Source: OLB11 sp044234005 (GTDB lineage: Bacteria > Bacteroidota > Bacteroidia > Chitinophagales > Chitinophagaceae). Taken from it: DNA of 55,979 nucleotides. The notes under the pieces were generated by a model. That model was not told where the DNA came from. It searched no databases and saw only the letters and a program-made list of their open reading frames with translations. Shown one piece after another: positions 42,526-51,314 of the stretch (its first letter is position 1; every line of letters begins with the position of its first letter). The stretch lies in assembly GCA_044234005.1 (NCBI GenBank), contig JBIIJE010000003.1:1-55979 (forward strand), in the 5' to 3' direction. A program made the translations under genes and the position numbers.

Positions 42526-43089
42526 ATGCACGATATAGAACCATATTATAATTGGCGGCATTTATACACAGCAGAAGACGATGAGCAATCACCATTTTAC
42601 AATCGTGTATATAGTGAATTTGAATTTAGCAACACCGTATATAATTATTACATACATCCTCAGTGGGATGATTTTGGTTCGCGAACATTATACATGAAGT
42701 TGCTTTTCGTCGATTACGAAGAAAACTATGCAATCATTGAATTATTAGGCGAATGGAACGATGCAATTGAAAATGACATTCAAACCTTGAAACGAAATAT
42801 CATTGATTTATTAATCGCAAAAAAAATTTACAAGACTATTTTAGTGGGTGAAAACATATTAAATTTTCACAGTGAAAGTGATGACTACTACCAGGAATGG
42901 ATGGAAGAAATAAGAGAAGTAGGAGGCTGGATTGCATGTATTAATTTTCCAGAACAAACGCAACACGATTTTAAAAAAGCACGTATCACGAACTACTTGC
43001 TTTTTTTCGAAGAAGACAATTGGCGAACTTTAAAGCCAGAACATTTTTTTCAAAAAATTGATAATGAAGTATTAAAACTTATCGATTAA
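42526..43089 (+). CDS. Conserved hypothetical protein
   Basis: This 187-residue acidic, aromatic-rich cytoplasmic protein (YYNWRHLYTAEDDEQSPFY at the start, later WDDFGSRTLYMKLLFVDYEE and VGGWIACINFPEQTQHDF) has no signal peptide or membrane helix. I do not recognise a named domain. It follows the EEP gene by 30 bases on the same strand and converges on mqnC with a two-base gap. Good codon continuity and tight packing support it as real. Confidence 0.75.
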   Translation: MHDIEPYYNWRHLYTAEDDEQSPFYNRVYSEFEFSNTVYNYYIHPQWDDFGSRTLYMKLLFVDYEENYAIIELLGEWNDAIENDIQTLKRNIIDLLIAKKIYKTILVGENILNFHSESDDYYQEWMEEIREVGGWIACINFPEQTQHDFKKARITNYLLFFEEDNWRTLKPEHFFQKIDNEVLKLID

Positions 43090-43091
43090 TA

Positions 43092-44216
43092 CTAGTAGTC
43101 TACAACTTGTTCTTCAATCATGTCGGGCAGCTCTCTAAATTGATATTTTTGCGTGCGAAGTTGAGGCTCAAATCCGGCTTCTTCGATGGCATCTTGAATA
43201 CTTTTATAAGTAAATCGATGTGGAGCACCTGCAGCACTCACGACATTTTCTTCTAACATAATGCTTCCAAAATCATTTGCACCAGCATACAAGCAAGCTT
43301 GAGCTACCTCTTTTCCTATAGTTAACCATGAAGCCTGTATATTTTTAATGTTAGGCAACATAATTCTACTCAGAGCTATCATGCGTATATATTCCTCAGA
43401 AGTCGTGTCATTTTTGGCCCTTCTTATTTTAGCTAATAAAGTATCAACATCTTGAAAAGTCCATGGGATAAATGCTAAAAATCCATTCGCGTGTGTTGGC
43501 TTTTCGCTTTGCACTTGACGTATCGCTACCAAATGTTCAAACCTTTCTAAAATCGTTTCCACATGTCCAAACATCATAGTAGCTGAGCTTGTAATATCCA
43601 ATTGATGGGCAGCTCGCATAATATCTAACCATTCTTGCGCTCCACACTTTCCTTTCGATACCAAACGCCTCACCCTGTCATTCAAAATCTCTGCACCTGC
43701 TCCTGGCAAACTATCCATTCCTGCTTCTTTCAAAGCTTTTAATACCTCGGCATGTGTACTTTTTTCTAACTTCGAAATGTGTGCAACTTCAGGGGGACCT
43801 AAAGTATGTAGTTTAATATTCGGGTAAAGTGATTTTAATTGACTAAATAAGTCAACATAAAATTTCAAGCCCAATTCTGGATGATGCCCGCCTTGCAATA
43901 ATAATTGATCGCCACCCCAGCGAATCGTTTCTTCAATTTTCCTTTTATACGTTTCAATATCAGTAATGTAAGCTTCAGGATGCCCCGGTACACGATAAAA
44001 ATTACAGAACTTACAATTGGCGATACAGACATTTGTAGTGTTCACATTTCTATCAATCTGCCATGTCACCTTGCCATGTGGCACTTGTTCTTTTCGCAAT
44101 TGATTTGCTATTTCCATAAGCACTGCAAGTGGGGCATTCTCAAATAAAAACACACCTTCTTCTGCACTTAAAAATTCAAAATTCAATGCCCTATTGTAAA
44201 GCTTTTCGAGGTTCAT
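43092..44216 (-). CDS. mqnC: Cyclic dehypoxanthine futalosine synthase MqnC
   Basis: This 374-residue radical SAM enzyme of the futalosine route to menaquinone forms cyclic dehypoxanthine futalosine. The Fe-S cluster cysteines are Cys64, Cys68 and Cys71 in VCIANCKFCNFYR. Further family marks are LLLQGGHHPELGLKFYVDL, DSLPGAGAEIL, ATMMFGHVET and LAFIPWTFQD; the last two favour MqnC over MqnE. The other mqn genes are not in the window. It shows that the organism makes menaquinone by the futalosine pathway. Confidence 0.93.
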   Translation of the reverse strand: MNLEKLYNRALNFEFLSAEEGVFLFENAPLAVLMEIANQLRKEQVPHGKVTWQIDRNVNTTNVCIANCKFCNFYRVPGHPEAYITDIETYKRKIEETIRWGGDQLLLQGGHHPELGLKFYVDLFSQLKSLYPNIKLHTLGPPEVAHISKLEKSTHAEVLKALKEAGMDSLPGAGAEILNDRVRRLVSKGKCGAQEWLDIMRAAHQLDITSSATMMFGHVETILERFEHLVAIRQVQSEKPTHANGFLAFIPWTFQDVDTLLAKIRRAKNDTTSEEYIRMIALSRIMLPNIKNIQASWLTIGKEVAQACLYAGANDFGSIMLEENVVSAAGAPHRFTYKSIQDAIEEAGFEPQLRTQKYQFRELPDMIEEQVVDY

Positions 44217-44265
44217 CCTGTAAAGAGTTTCGTATTATATTATCAATCGATTCAATCTTGTATTA

Positions 44266-44802
44266 TTATAATGCTGACAAAATCTCCTGGCTCATTGGCT
44301 CTACCTTGGGACTGAAAACAGCAATTAATTCACCCTTTTCATTGATAAGATATTTTTGAAAATTCCAAGAGACAGAATTATCGCTGTATGCATTATATTT
44401 CTTTTGGGTAAGCCATACGTACAAAGGATGCATTTTAGAACCCTTCACCGATACTTTTGCAGCCATTGGAAATGTTACGCCATAATTTTTTTGGCAAAAA
44501 CTTTTAATTTCTGAACTCGTTCCTGGTTCTTGAAATAAAAAATTATTAGCCGGGAAACCTATGACCACTAACTTGTCTTTGTACTTCTTATACAATTCTT
44601 CAAGACCTTCATACTGCGGTGTATAGCCACATTTTGATGCGGTGTTTACAATAAGTATTTTTTTGCCCTTATACTTAGCAAAATCTATAATCCCACCTTC
44701 CAGCGATTCAATTTTAAAATCGTAAATAGATTTTGTTTGCGCATCTAAAGATTGCGATTTAAAGAGGAATGAAAACATAAAGATGAGTATTAATCGTATC
44801 AT
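44266..44802 (-). CDS. Glutathione peroxidase-family protein, exported
   Basis: This 178-residue protein has a signal peptide (MIRLILIFMFSFLFKSQSLDAQ) and a thioredoxin-fold peroxidase domain. The peroxidatic residue is Cys58 in VNTASKCGYTPQYEGL, not selenocysteine. The Trp and Asn of the active site are in SVSWNFQKYLI. The usual FPCNQF loop reads FPANNF, so there is no resolving Cys there and the Gln is replaced by Asn, as in many Bacteroidota members. It likely reduces peroxides in the periplasm using thioredoxin-type donors. A TAAATTTG element lies 17 bases upstream. Confidence 0.9.
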   Translation of the reverse strand: MIRLILIFMFSFLFKSQSLDAQTKSIYDFKIESLEGGIIDFAKYKGKKILIVNTASKCGYTPQYEGLEELYKKYKDKLVVIGFPANNFLFQEPGTSSEIKSFCQKNYGVTFPMAAKVSVKGSKMHPLYVWLTQKKYNAYSDNSVSWNFQKYLINEKGELIAVFSPKVEPMSQEILSAL

Positions 44803-44819
44803 AATTTTAAAATATGATG

Positions 44820-44827
44820 CAAATTTA
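44820..44827 (-). promoter_or_regulatory. Glutathione peroxidase gene promoter -7 element
   Basis: TAAATTTG on the minus strand matches TAnnTTTG and lies 17 bases before the ATG. A TTTG at 44854-44851 is 23 bases further upstream, near the long end of the accepted spacing. Confidence 0.4.
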
Positions 44828-44969
44828 GGCTTTTAAGAGTGCAATACTATCAAATAAAACAATGGTGTATTTTTCATTGAAGAATATACTTTTAATACAA
44901 CCCAATCATAAAGTTGATATCTCAAAATATTGGAACTATTACACATCAATTCGCTCTAACGTGCTACGA

Positions 44970-45569
44970 CTATTTATTAAATATTCTTACATTGGCGAAT
45001 AATGCTACTGGGTATCTAAAACTTAATTCTAAACCATTGTCATTACCTGAATTAATACCAATAGCCAATTGGCTTTCAGCACCTAAAAAAAAATTATCGT
45101 ACAAATTGTATTCAAGTCCATAAAACTTAGCCGCACCCAAAAGTAAACTACTACCATTTCCTCGACCCGCACTTTCTACTTCTAACAAAGTCTGCCAACC
45201 TGAGGTATAAGTGAATTTTCCACTCAAGCCAAATCTTCTTTCATAACCTAATCCGAAATGAAAGAATCCGCCTGATTCATTACTTGTACTAGCGCCAAAC
45301 GTGGTTCTGAAAGCAAAATTATCGCCATAAAATTTAGATTTGATGCCAATTAAGCCGCTCGATTTGTCTCCAACATTAAAAGGTACAAATTTTGAAATAA
45401 GGGATGTGAAATTTAAACCAACTTCTCGAGAGTTAGCCCAAAATGCCCGTTCACCAGTCTTCTTCTCTTTTGTTAAGCCTATATCTGGTGTCGATTGACC
45501 AAAGCTAGACATGTGAATTGAAATAAATATGACAAGCGCAATCAAATAAGGTATTTGTATGTTTTTCAT
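44970..45569 (-). CDS. Outer-membrane beta-barrel-like protein, unknown
   Basis: This 199-residue exported protein has a signal peptide (IPYLIALVIFISIHMSSFGQ). Alternating hydrophobic and polar strands typical of a small outer-membrane barrel follow, for example VGLNFTSLISKFVPF, FHFGLGYERRFGL, YGLEYNLYDNFFLGAESQLA and the final FRYPVALFANVRIFNK. No family was recognised with confidence. It lies six bases downstream of a second protein with the same plan (a VGVNTTALLSNLLSF start and similar strand order), suggesting an old tandem duplication. Confidence 0.65.
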   Translation of the reverse strand: MKNIQIPYLIALVIFISIHMSSFGQSTPDIGLTKEKKTGERAFWANSREVGLNFTSLISKFVPFNVGDKSSGLIGIKSKFYGDNFAFRTTFGASTSNESGGFFHFGLGYERRFGLSGKFTYTSGWQTLLEVESAGRGNGSSLLLGAAKFYGLEYNLYDNFFLGAESQLAIGINSGNDNGLELSFRYPVALFANVRIFNK

Positions 45570-45575
45570 AGCAAA

Positions 45576-46220
45576 TTAAAATTGAATACTAATGAATAAA
45601 TTCGTTGGCATCATAAGCTTGAATGAATAAAAATCATTCGTATTTTTTGTTCTACTTTGATTAAGCACAGTGGTCTGAATTTTGTTTCCATATTCCCCTT
45701 GCAACATAGACTCTGTCATGAGTAAAATACGTTTATGAGGTTTATAGACTATTCTCAGTGCAGGACCACCACCCGCAGAAATATTTTCAATTGAATTACT
45801 AAAGAAATTTCCTAAGGTGGAATAACTAGAAACATATCTACCTAGCAAATCGATCCCGGCATGCATCATAAACCGATTGCTTAGTTGTATGTTTTTTTCA
45901 AAGCTCAATCGAACTCCATGATTTTGATCGCGCAATACTCTTTCTCCTAGTGTATCAAACGTTGATCTGCTATCGGTAAAAACATTCGCTCCTATTCGAA
46001 ACGTGAATTTCCGAATATGCCTAGCATAATAAACACCAAAAGTAGTGCCGTCATCTTTTGTGAAACTCAATAAATTACTGAGCAAGGCTGTTGTGTTTAC
46101 ACCCACTTCGTTTTTATAATCATAGAAAGTTACAAGCTGTGTTGACTTTTCACTTTGAGCAAATAATTCATAATGAAGAAACAACAAAAATAGTATTCCA
46201 AAGCATTTAAAAATTTTCAT
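45576..46220 (-). CDS. Outer-membrane beta-barrel-like protein, unknown
   Basis: This 214-residue exported protein has a signal peptide (ILFLLFLHYELFAQ). The mature region starts with EVGVNTTALLSNLLSFTKD, which parallels the REVGLNFTSLISKFVPF segment of the next gene. Barrel-like strands follow (FTFRIGANVF, FMMHAGIDLLGRY, ALRIVYKPHKRILL), ending MMPTNLFISIQF with a terminal Phe, as usual for BAM substrates. The two genes form a pair. Function is unknown. Confidence 0.65.
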   Translation of the reverse strand: MKIFKCFGILFLLFLHYELFAQSEKSTQLVTFYDYKNEVGVNTTALLSNLLSFTKDDGTTFGVYYARHIRKFTFRIGANVFTDSRSTFDTLGERVLRDQNHGVRLSFEKNIQLSNRFMMHAGIDLLGRYVSSYSTLGNFFSNSIENISAGGGPALRIVYKPHKRILLMTESMLQGEYGNKIQTTVLNQSRTKNTNDFYSFKLMMPTNLFISIQF

Positions 46221-46326
46221 GCGATTTTTTTATTTGGTAATAATTGTAAATGTAATCACATTTTCGGCTATGAAATTGACATTGATTTAGACCTGAAAAA
46301 AAATAGTCATCACTCGTATATTATTA

Positions 46327-46334
46327 TAACTTTG
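46327..46334 (+). promoter_or_regulatory. gpsA promoter -7 element
   Basis: TAACTTTG fits TAnnTTTG and lies 30 bases before the gpsA ATG. A clear -33 motif was not found. Confidence 0.35.
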
Positions 46335-46364
46335 TTTGCTACACTTTAGCTAAATGAATTATTC

Positions 46365-47363
46365 ATGACAAAACGAAATTTTGCTATCTTAGGCAATGGA
46401 AGTTGGAGTTCGGCGTTGGCGAAACTTTTAACCGAAAATGGACACCACATACATTGGTGGATGAGAAGTGAAGAGGCTATTGAGAAAATAAAAAGCACAA
46501 AGCATAATCCTCATTATCTTTCGATTGTTCGATTTAAAACAGAAAGAATTACATTTTATAGCAACTTAGCAGAGGCTATTCAGCTGGCAGATATTGTATT
46601 AGTTGGTATTCCATCTGCATTTATTGTGGATGTATTAGATACAATGCCAACCGACATCTTTCAGCATAAAGTTATACTTTCTGCTATTAAAGGCATACTG
46701 CCCAAACAAGCATTGCTGTTGAATGAGTATTTAGAAGAAAGATTTTCTTTCCCACTATCGAGTTATGCATGCATCAGTGGTCCATGTCATGCTGAAGAGG
46801 TGGCGGCTGAAAAATTATCCTACCTCACCTTTGCCTGTGAAAACAGTCAATTAGCAACTGAAATCGCCGAACATTTTGCGAGTCATGTTTTACATACTGT
46901 AGTTAGCAATGATATTTATGGTGTGCAATATGCTTCTGTTTTAAAAAATATATATGCTTTAGGGGCGGGTATTGCGCATGGACTTGATTATGGCGATAAT
47001 TTCTTGAGCGTTTATATCACAAATTGCTTTTCGGAATTGCAACAATTTATGGATGTAATTAGCACACAGACTTTGCACCATTATAATACCAGTGCATACT
47101 TAGGTGATTTATTAGTTACTTGTTATTCCATGCATAGCCGAAATAGAACTTTCGGAAATTTTATTGGCAAAGGATATTCTGTCAGTGCCGCTAAAATTGA
47201 ATTGAACATGGTCGCTGAAGGTTACTATGCAGCGGATGGCATAGAACGAATTTGTCAAAAATTGAACTATGATTTGCCAATCGCACATACTATCTATGAA
47301 ATTCTGTGGCAGGGCCAAAATCCGGCTTTAGCATTTAAAAACATTGAAAAAATATTTAATTAG
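46365..47363 (+). CDS. gpsA: Glycerol-3-phosphate dehydrogenase [NAD(P)+]
   Basis: This 332-residue cytoplasmic enzyme makes sn-glycerol-3-phosphate from dihydroxyacetone phosphate for phospholipid synthesis. The NAD(P) loop FAILGNGSWSSALAKLL is at the N-terminus. The substrate-site lysines lie in LSAIKGILPKQ and SVLKNIYALGAGIAHGLDYG, and ISGPCHAEEVA is also typical. It shares one base with the next gene, so the two are coupled. Confidence 0.95.
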   Translation: MTKRNFAILGNGSWSSALAKLLTENGHHIHWWMRSEEAIEKIKSTKHNPHYLSIVRFKTERITFYSNLAEAIQLADIVLVGIPSAFIVDVLDTMPTDIFQHKVILSAIKGILPKQALLLNEYLEERFSFPLSSYACISGPCHAEEVAAEKLSYLTFACENSQLATEIAEHFASHVLHTVVSNDIYGVQYASVLKNIYALGAGIAHGLDYGDNFLSVYITNCFSELQQFMDVISTQTLHHYNTSAYLGDLLVTCYSMHSRNRTFGNFIGKGYSVSAAKIELNMVAEGYYAADGIERICQKLNYDLPIAHTIYEILWQGQNPALAFKNIEKIFN

Positions 47364-48286
47364 TGAAATCTGTAATTATTGCTGCGCCTATTTCAGAAAG
47401 CTTTTCTCTTTTTCTAACATCTCGATTCGAATGTCACACGATAAACGACAAATCGGGCTTGCTACATATATCTTCAGACGAAGTAATTGGTATTGTTACA
47501 TCCAATAAATTAAAACTAGATGCTTCTTTATTAGAAAATTTTCAGTCACTAAGCTGGATTGCACGATTAGGCTCTGGATTAGAAATTATAGACTTAAATT
47601 ATTGTGAGCAGCATCAAATACATTGCTTTAGTTCTCCGCAAGGAATCGCTAATTCGGTTGCAGAGCATGCAACGGGGATGCTTTTAAGTTTGCGCCATCA
47701 CATCCATTCATCTTTTTACGAAGTGAAAAATAGAGCATGGATTCGCGATGCAAATCGTGGCTATGAATTGGAGAATTTAACGCTAGGTATCATTGGCTAT
47801 GGCCATACAGGCTCAGCTTTTGCGCGCAAGATGATACCTTTTGTCAGCAAGGTCCTAGCGCACGATAAATACAAGAAAAATTTTGAAAATGATGATGTCC
47901 GAGAAGTAAGTCTTCATAAAATTCAGCAGGACGCGGATATTATTTCACTGCATTTACCACTAACTGATGAAACGATTTCATTTTACAATGAAAAATTTAT
48001 TGATGAAACAAGTAAGCGACACATCCTCATCAATACATCACGAGGAAATATTGCGACCACAAGTTCTATACTATATGGGTTTAAAAATGATAAAATATTG
48101 GGCGCATGTCTAGATGTACTGAGCGAAGAAAGTAATGTGGAGTTTGAAATGAAAAAGAATGATGGAAACTTCCAAGAACTTTTAGCATATCCTGTCATAA
48201 TTACGCCACACATTGCAGGATATAGTTATGATGCCATTGAAAAAATGAGCCATGAATTGCTGCTTCAAATTCAGAAAATTCTTTAG
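47363..48286 (+). CDS. D-isomer-specific 2-hydroxyacid dehydrogenase family protein
   Basis: This 307-residue NAD-dependent dehydrogenase of the phosphoglycerate/2-hydroxyacid type has the dinucleotide loop LGIIGYGHTGSAFARKM. The catalytic segment NTSRGNIATTSSILYGF includes the substrate-binding Arg context, and the C-terminal histidine is in ITPHIAGYS. It starts with GTG at 47363, overlapping the gpsA stop by one base. It lacks an ACT domain, so it is not the long SerA. It could be a phosphoglycerate or hydroxypyruvate-type enzyme; substrate is not readable. Confidence 0.88.
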   Translation: MKSVIIAAPISESFSLFLTSRFECHTINDKSGLLHISSDEVIGIVTSNKLKLDASLLENFQSLSWIARLGSGLEIIDLNYCEQHQIHCFSSPQGIANSVAEHATGMLLSLRHHIHSSFYEVKNRAWIRDANRGYELENLTLGIIGYGHTGSAFARKMIPFVSKVLAHDKYKKNFENDDVREVSLHKIQQDADIISLHLPLTDETISFYNEKFIDETSKRHILINTSRGNIATTSSILYGFKNDKILGACLDVLSEESNVEFEMKKNDGNFQELLAYPVIITPHIAGYSYDAIEKMSHELLLQIQKIL

Positions 48287-48352
48287 CCTTAACTCAATCA
48301 ATTATTGTTTCTCATCACATAACTTCGCCCTATTATATTAAAATAGTCATAC

Positions 48353-49438
48353 ATGATTTACAGAGCCATTGGCACAATGAGCGGCAGCTCGATGGATGGA
48401 TTAGATTTAGCTTATTGCGTGTTGGAAGAAATTGGCGGTAAATGGACGGCTAAAATCGAAGCTAGCGATTGCCTTGTTTTTGATGATTTTTGGAAACAGA
48501 AATTGCAAGGAGTCACAAATTTGAACGCGAAAGAGTTGTTGCTAACTCATACAGCATTTGGCAAATGGATGGGAAATGCAATCGCTTCATTTATAGAAAA
48601 GAATAATTTACACCACAAAATACATCTTATTGCTTCTCATGGTCATACTGTATTTCATGAGCCTGCGTTGGGAATGACATTTCAAATGGGTGATGGTGCT
48701 GCTATTGCCACAACTACTAGCCTTCCAGTAGTGACTGATTTGCGGAATATGGATGTTGCGCTTGGTGGACAAGGAGCGCCTATAGTTCCTATCGCAGAGA
48801 AACTATTATGGCAGGATATAAGATTTTTTTTAAATCTTGGTGGCATCGCAAATGTGAGTATTCATCAAGATGATAATATAATAGCTTATGATATTTGCAG
48901 TGCAAACCGAGTACTCAATCTACTCGCTCAAGAAATTAATTTGAGCTATGATGCAAATGGAGAGCTAGCTTCTTCGGGGAAGATCAACGCTGAGTTACTT
49001 GAGCTTCTCGATACAATCCCCTATTATAAAAAACCATACCCAAAATCATTAGCCAACGAAATGGGAACGGAAGTTGTTTATTCAATCTTGCAAAAAGTTA
49101 ATGTTTCATTGCATGATAAGTTAGCAACGTATTGTCATCATATCGCACGGCAAATTGCAGTTGAATTGCGAGCATTTACGAAAGGTAGTCAAGAGAAAAT
49201 TATGATAACGGGTGGGGGTGCTTTTAATAAATATTTAATTCAATGCATTCAGCAGCAATTGCAGACATTGGAAATTGAGGTTTTTATTCCAGAAGAGACT
49301 TTCGTAAATTATAAAGAAGCAATGGCAATGGCATTGATTGGTATTTTGCGTTGGCGCGAAGAAGATAATGTTCTTGCCAGTGTAACAGGAGCTAGCAGAA
49401 ATTCTGTAGGAGGCGCCTTATGGATGGGGCAAACATAG
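48353..49438 (+). CDS. anmK: Anhydro-N-acetylmuramic acid kinase
   Basis: This 361-residue sugar kinase of the Hsp70/actin fold phosphorylates and opens 1,6-anhydroMurNAc in cell-wall recycling. The family signature is the N-terminal GTMSGSSMDGLDLAYC. Also seen are IASHGHTVFHEP, VVTDLRNMDVALGGQGAPIVP, LGGIANVS and ITGGGAFNKYL. Length is normal. It follows the 2-hydroxyacid dehydrogenase by 66 bases on the same strand. Confidence 0.96.
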   Translation: MIYRAIGTMSGSSMDGLDLAYCVLEEIGGKWTAKIEASDCLVFDDFWKQKLQGVTNLNAKELLLTHTAFGKWMGNAIASFIEKNNLHHKIHLIASHGHTVFHEPALGMTFQMGDGAAIATTTSLPVVTDLRNMDVALGGQGAPIVPIAEKLLWQDIRFFLNLGGIANVSIHQDDNIIAYDICSANRVLNLLAQEINLSYDANGELASSGKINAELLELLDTIPYYKKPYPKSLANEMGTEVVYSILQKVNVSLHDKLATYCHHIARQIAVELRAFTKGSQEKIMITGGGAFNKYLIQCIQQQLQTLEIEVFIPEETFVNYKEAMAMALIGILRWREEDNVLASVTGASRNSVGGALWMGQT

Positions 49439-49471
49439 GCGCAGAAAGGCGTATCATCTATCCTCTCTTAA

Positions 49472-50278
49472 TTATGCCTTCAGCTCGCTTAAAAACAAAT
49501 CTAAAGCGGCTACCATAGAAGGTGCTTTGGGCATAGGTGCTTTTAATTGCAAAATGAGCCCAGCATCTTCTACAGCTTGTGCCGTAATAGGTCCGAATGC
49601 ACCTATGTAAGTATTTTTTTGCTTAAACTTAGGACTATTTTCAAATAAAGATTTAACGCCGCCGGGTGTAAAGAAAACAATCATGTCATGATTCTTTTTT
49701 AATAAATCCTTTACATCATTAATTACAGTTTTGTAAAGCATCACTTCTGTATATTCCAAACCATTCTTCTCAAGGCATTCTAAAGTCTCTGCTCTACAAA
49801 TATCATTCACAGGTACGATATATCTTTCTTTGGTTTTATGTTTGGATATTACATCTAACATACTTTGCACCGTACCATCCTCCCCGTAAAATATTTTACG
49901 TTTACGATAAATAATAAATTTTTGTAAATATAAAGCAATAGCTTCAGTGATACAGAAATATTTCAAATCTGGAGAGATTTTTATTTTACACTCTTCAACG
50001 ATTCTAAAAAAATGGTCAATCGCATTTCGGCTATTAAAAATAACAGCACCATATTCAGTCACATCTACCTTTTGCTTGCGGAAATCTTTAGCGGCAATTC
50101 CTTCTACTAAAATAAATGGCGAGAAATCAAGGGATAAGCCATGCTTTTTCTCAAGTTCAAAATACGGTGATTTTCCCGATTCGGGTCTTGGTTGAGCTAT
50201 CAGAATTGTTTTAATTGAAGCTGCAGCAGGCACATCCATATTTGAAGAAGTAACTTTGTTTTTTGCTGCTTTTGCCAT
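49472..50278 (-). CDS. hemD: Uroporphyrinogen-III synthase
   Basis: This 268-residue protein has the two-lobed HemD fold and, as usual, weak sequence conservation: ILIAQPRPESGKSPYFELEKK at the start, YGAVIFNSRNAIDHFFRI, YCITEAIALYLQKF and the C-terminal VFFTPGGVKSLFENSP, YIGAFGPITAQAVEDAGL. It closes hydroxymethylbilane to uroporphyrinogen III in heme synthesis. The DUF4271 gene lies just upstream on the same strand, a pairing common in Bacteroidota. The N-terminus has about 25 extra basic and polar residues. Confidence 0.85.
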   Translation of the reverse strand: MAKAAKNKVTSSNMDVPAAASIKTILIAQPRPESGKSPYFELEKKHGLSLDFSPFILVEGIAAKDFRKQKVDVTEYGAVIFNSRNAIDHFFRIVEECKIKISPDLKYFCITEAIALYLQKFIIYRKRKIFYGEDGTVQSMLDVISKHKTKERYIVPVNDICRAETLECLEKNGLEYTEVMLYKTVINDVKDLLKKNHDMIVFFTPGGVKSLFENSPKFKQKNTYIGAFGPITAQAVEDAGLILQLKAPMPKAPSMVAALDLFLSELKA

Positions 50279-50339
50279 ACCGCTTATTCTTCTTAGAAGT
50301 TTTTTTTACAATTTGCCTACCCTATCTATAATCTTCTTA

Positions 50340-51194
50340 CTATTTATAAATTCGCAGAAAAACCAAGAAGGGAATAATTTCAAAAGCGCAAATGTATAAC
50401 AAAAAATGAAAAAAATGATTTTGCGTATATTTTTTCACTCCACCAAACCCACGTACATAGCGATATGCAAGCGAAAGCAAAATAATCCCCATTGCAATAG
50501 GTAATAATATCTTATCAGATGTACCTCCTTTTATGATCATTATGATACATATTGGAAATAATAATATGGATGTAAATTCACTTACTATAGACTGATTAAA
50601 AAGATATTGCGCGGCGGCTTCGCGTTGTTCGAAAATCCAAGCTAAAGTTTTTACACAAAAATACTTAAGTAAGTAAAGCCCGAGTGTTATGCCAAAACAA
50701 TATCCATAAATGATCCAACTTGGCTTGCCTTGAAATAGACTATCGTCTTGAAATATTTTGAATAGCACATAAGCAAGTGTAGTAAAATAACCGAATCTTA
50801 ATATCCAAGATGCTTGGCGATGGTTAGAAAGTTGATCAATCTGCTGCCGCTTAGAAATTTGCCTTTTCAATAATACATCAAACAAATTGTTTAGATGCCT
50901 ACCAATATAATGCCTAAAAAGTGCCAGTAAAGTGATTGCTATAAGTGCAACAAAAAATAATCCCGTTTTGCTGCTCGATTTTCGTTTTAATGCTTCGCCT
51001 TTGTTAATTACAAAAGTTCGAGTCACAAAATCTTGCTTCTCCAAAAGCCCTAAGAATCTGGTATTGTTGTCATGCATACTAGTATCAATAAGCACTTCGT
51101 CCATATGCCAAATAGGACTTTGTTGACCATGTAATGAGAGTACATTCAAGCAAATCACAAACAATAACATGTAAATTCGGCGCATCATATCCAT
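50340..51194 (-). CDS. DUF4271 membrane protein
   Basis: This 284-residue protein has a signal peptide or first helix (IYMLLFVICLNVLSLHGQ) and then seven or so membrane helices from about residue 78 on. The pattern GLFFVALIAITLLALFRHYI, YFCVKTLAWIF, FNQSIVSEFTSILLFP and a C-terminal FLLYICAFEIIPFLVFLRI fits the Bacteroidota DUF4271 family, usually found next to hemD. Function is unknown. A TATCTTTG promoter element lies seven bases before the ATG. Confidence 0.85.
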   Translation of the reverse strand: MDMMRRIYMLLFVICLNVLSLHGQQSPIWHMDEVLIDTSMHDNNTRFLGLLEKQDFVTRTFVINKGEALKRKSSSKTGLFFVALIAITLLALFRHYIGRHLNNLFDVLLKRQISKRQQIDQLSNHRQASWILRFGYFTTLAYVLFKIFQDDSLFQGKPSWIIYGYCFGITLGLYLLKYFCVKTLAWIFEQREAAAQYLFNQSIVSEFTSILLFPICIIMIIKGGTSDKILLPIAMGIILLSLAYRYVRGFGGVKKYTQNHFFHFLLYICAFEIIPFLVFLRIYK

Positions 51195-51201
51195 GAAAGC
51201 A

Positions 51202-51209
51202 CAAAGATA
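51202..51209 (-). promoter_or_regulatory. DUF4271-hemD promoter -7 element
   Basis: TATCTTTG on the minus strand fits TAnnTTTG and ends seven bases before the DUF4271 ATG, again implying a minimal leader. Confidence 0.4.
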
Positions 51210-51264
51210 AAACCAGTCTTAGCAACCTTTCGGAATACTATTCAACACCCATGTTATTAACTAA

Positions 51265-51298
51265 TTTGTGCTACAAATATTTCTTGCATATACTTTTG
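51265..51298 (+). promoter_or_regulatory. Promoter of the topoisomerase A subunit gene
   Basis: TTTG at 51265-51268 and TACTTTTG at 51291-51298 are separated by 22 bases and match the -33 and TAnnTTTG elements. The ATG at 51315 lies 16 bases after the -7 element, so the leader would be about ten bases. Confidence 0.5.
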
Positions 51299-51314
51299 TC
51301 GCGATCGGAAAAAT

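Noticed and set aside
44266..44802. Missing Gln in the glutathione peroxidase FPxNxF loop as a sign of inactivity
   Set aside because: Asn at this position is, as far as I know, common in Bacteroidota members of the family, and the peroxidatic Cys, Trp and Asn are present.
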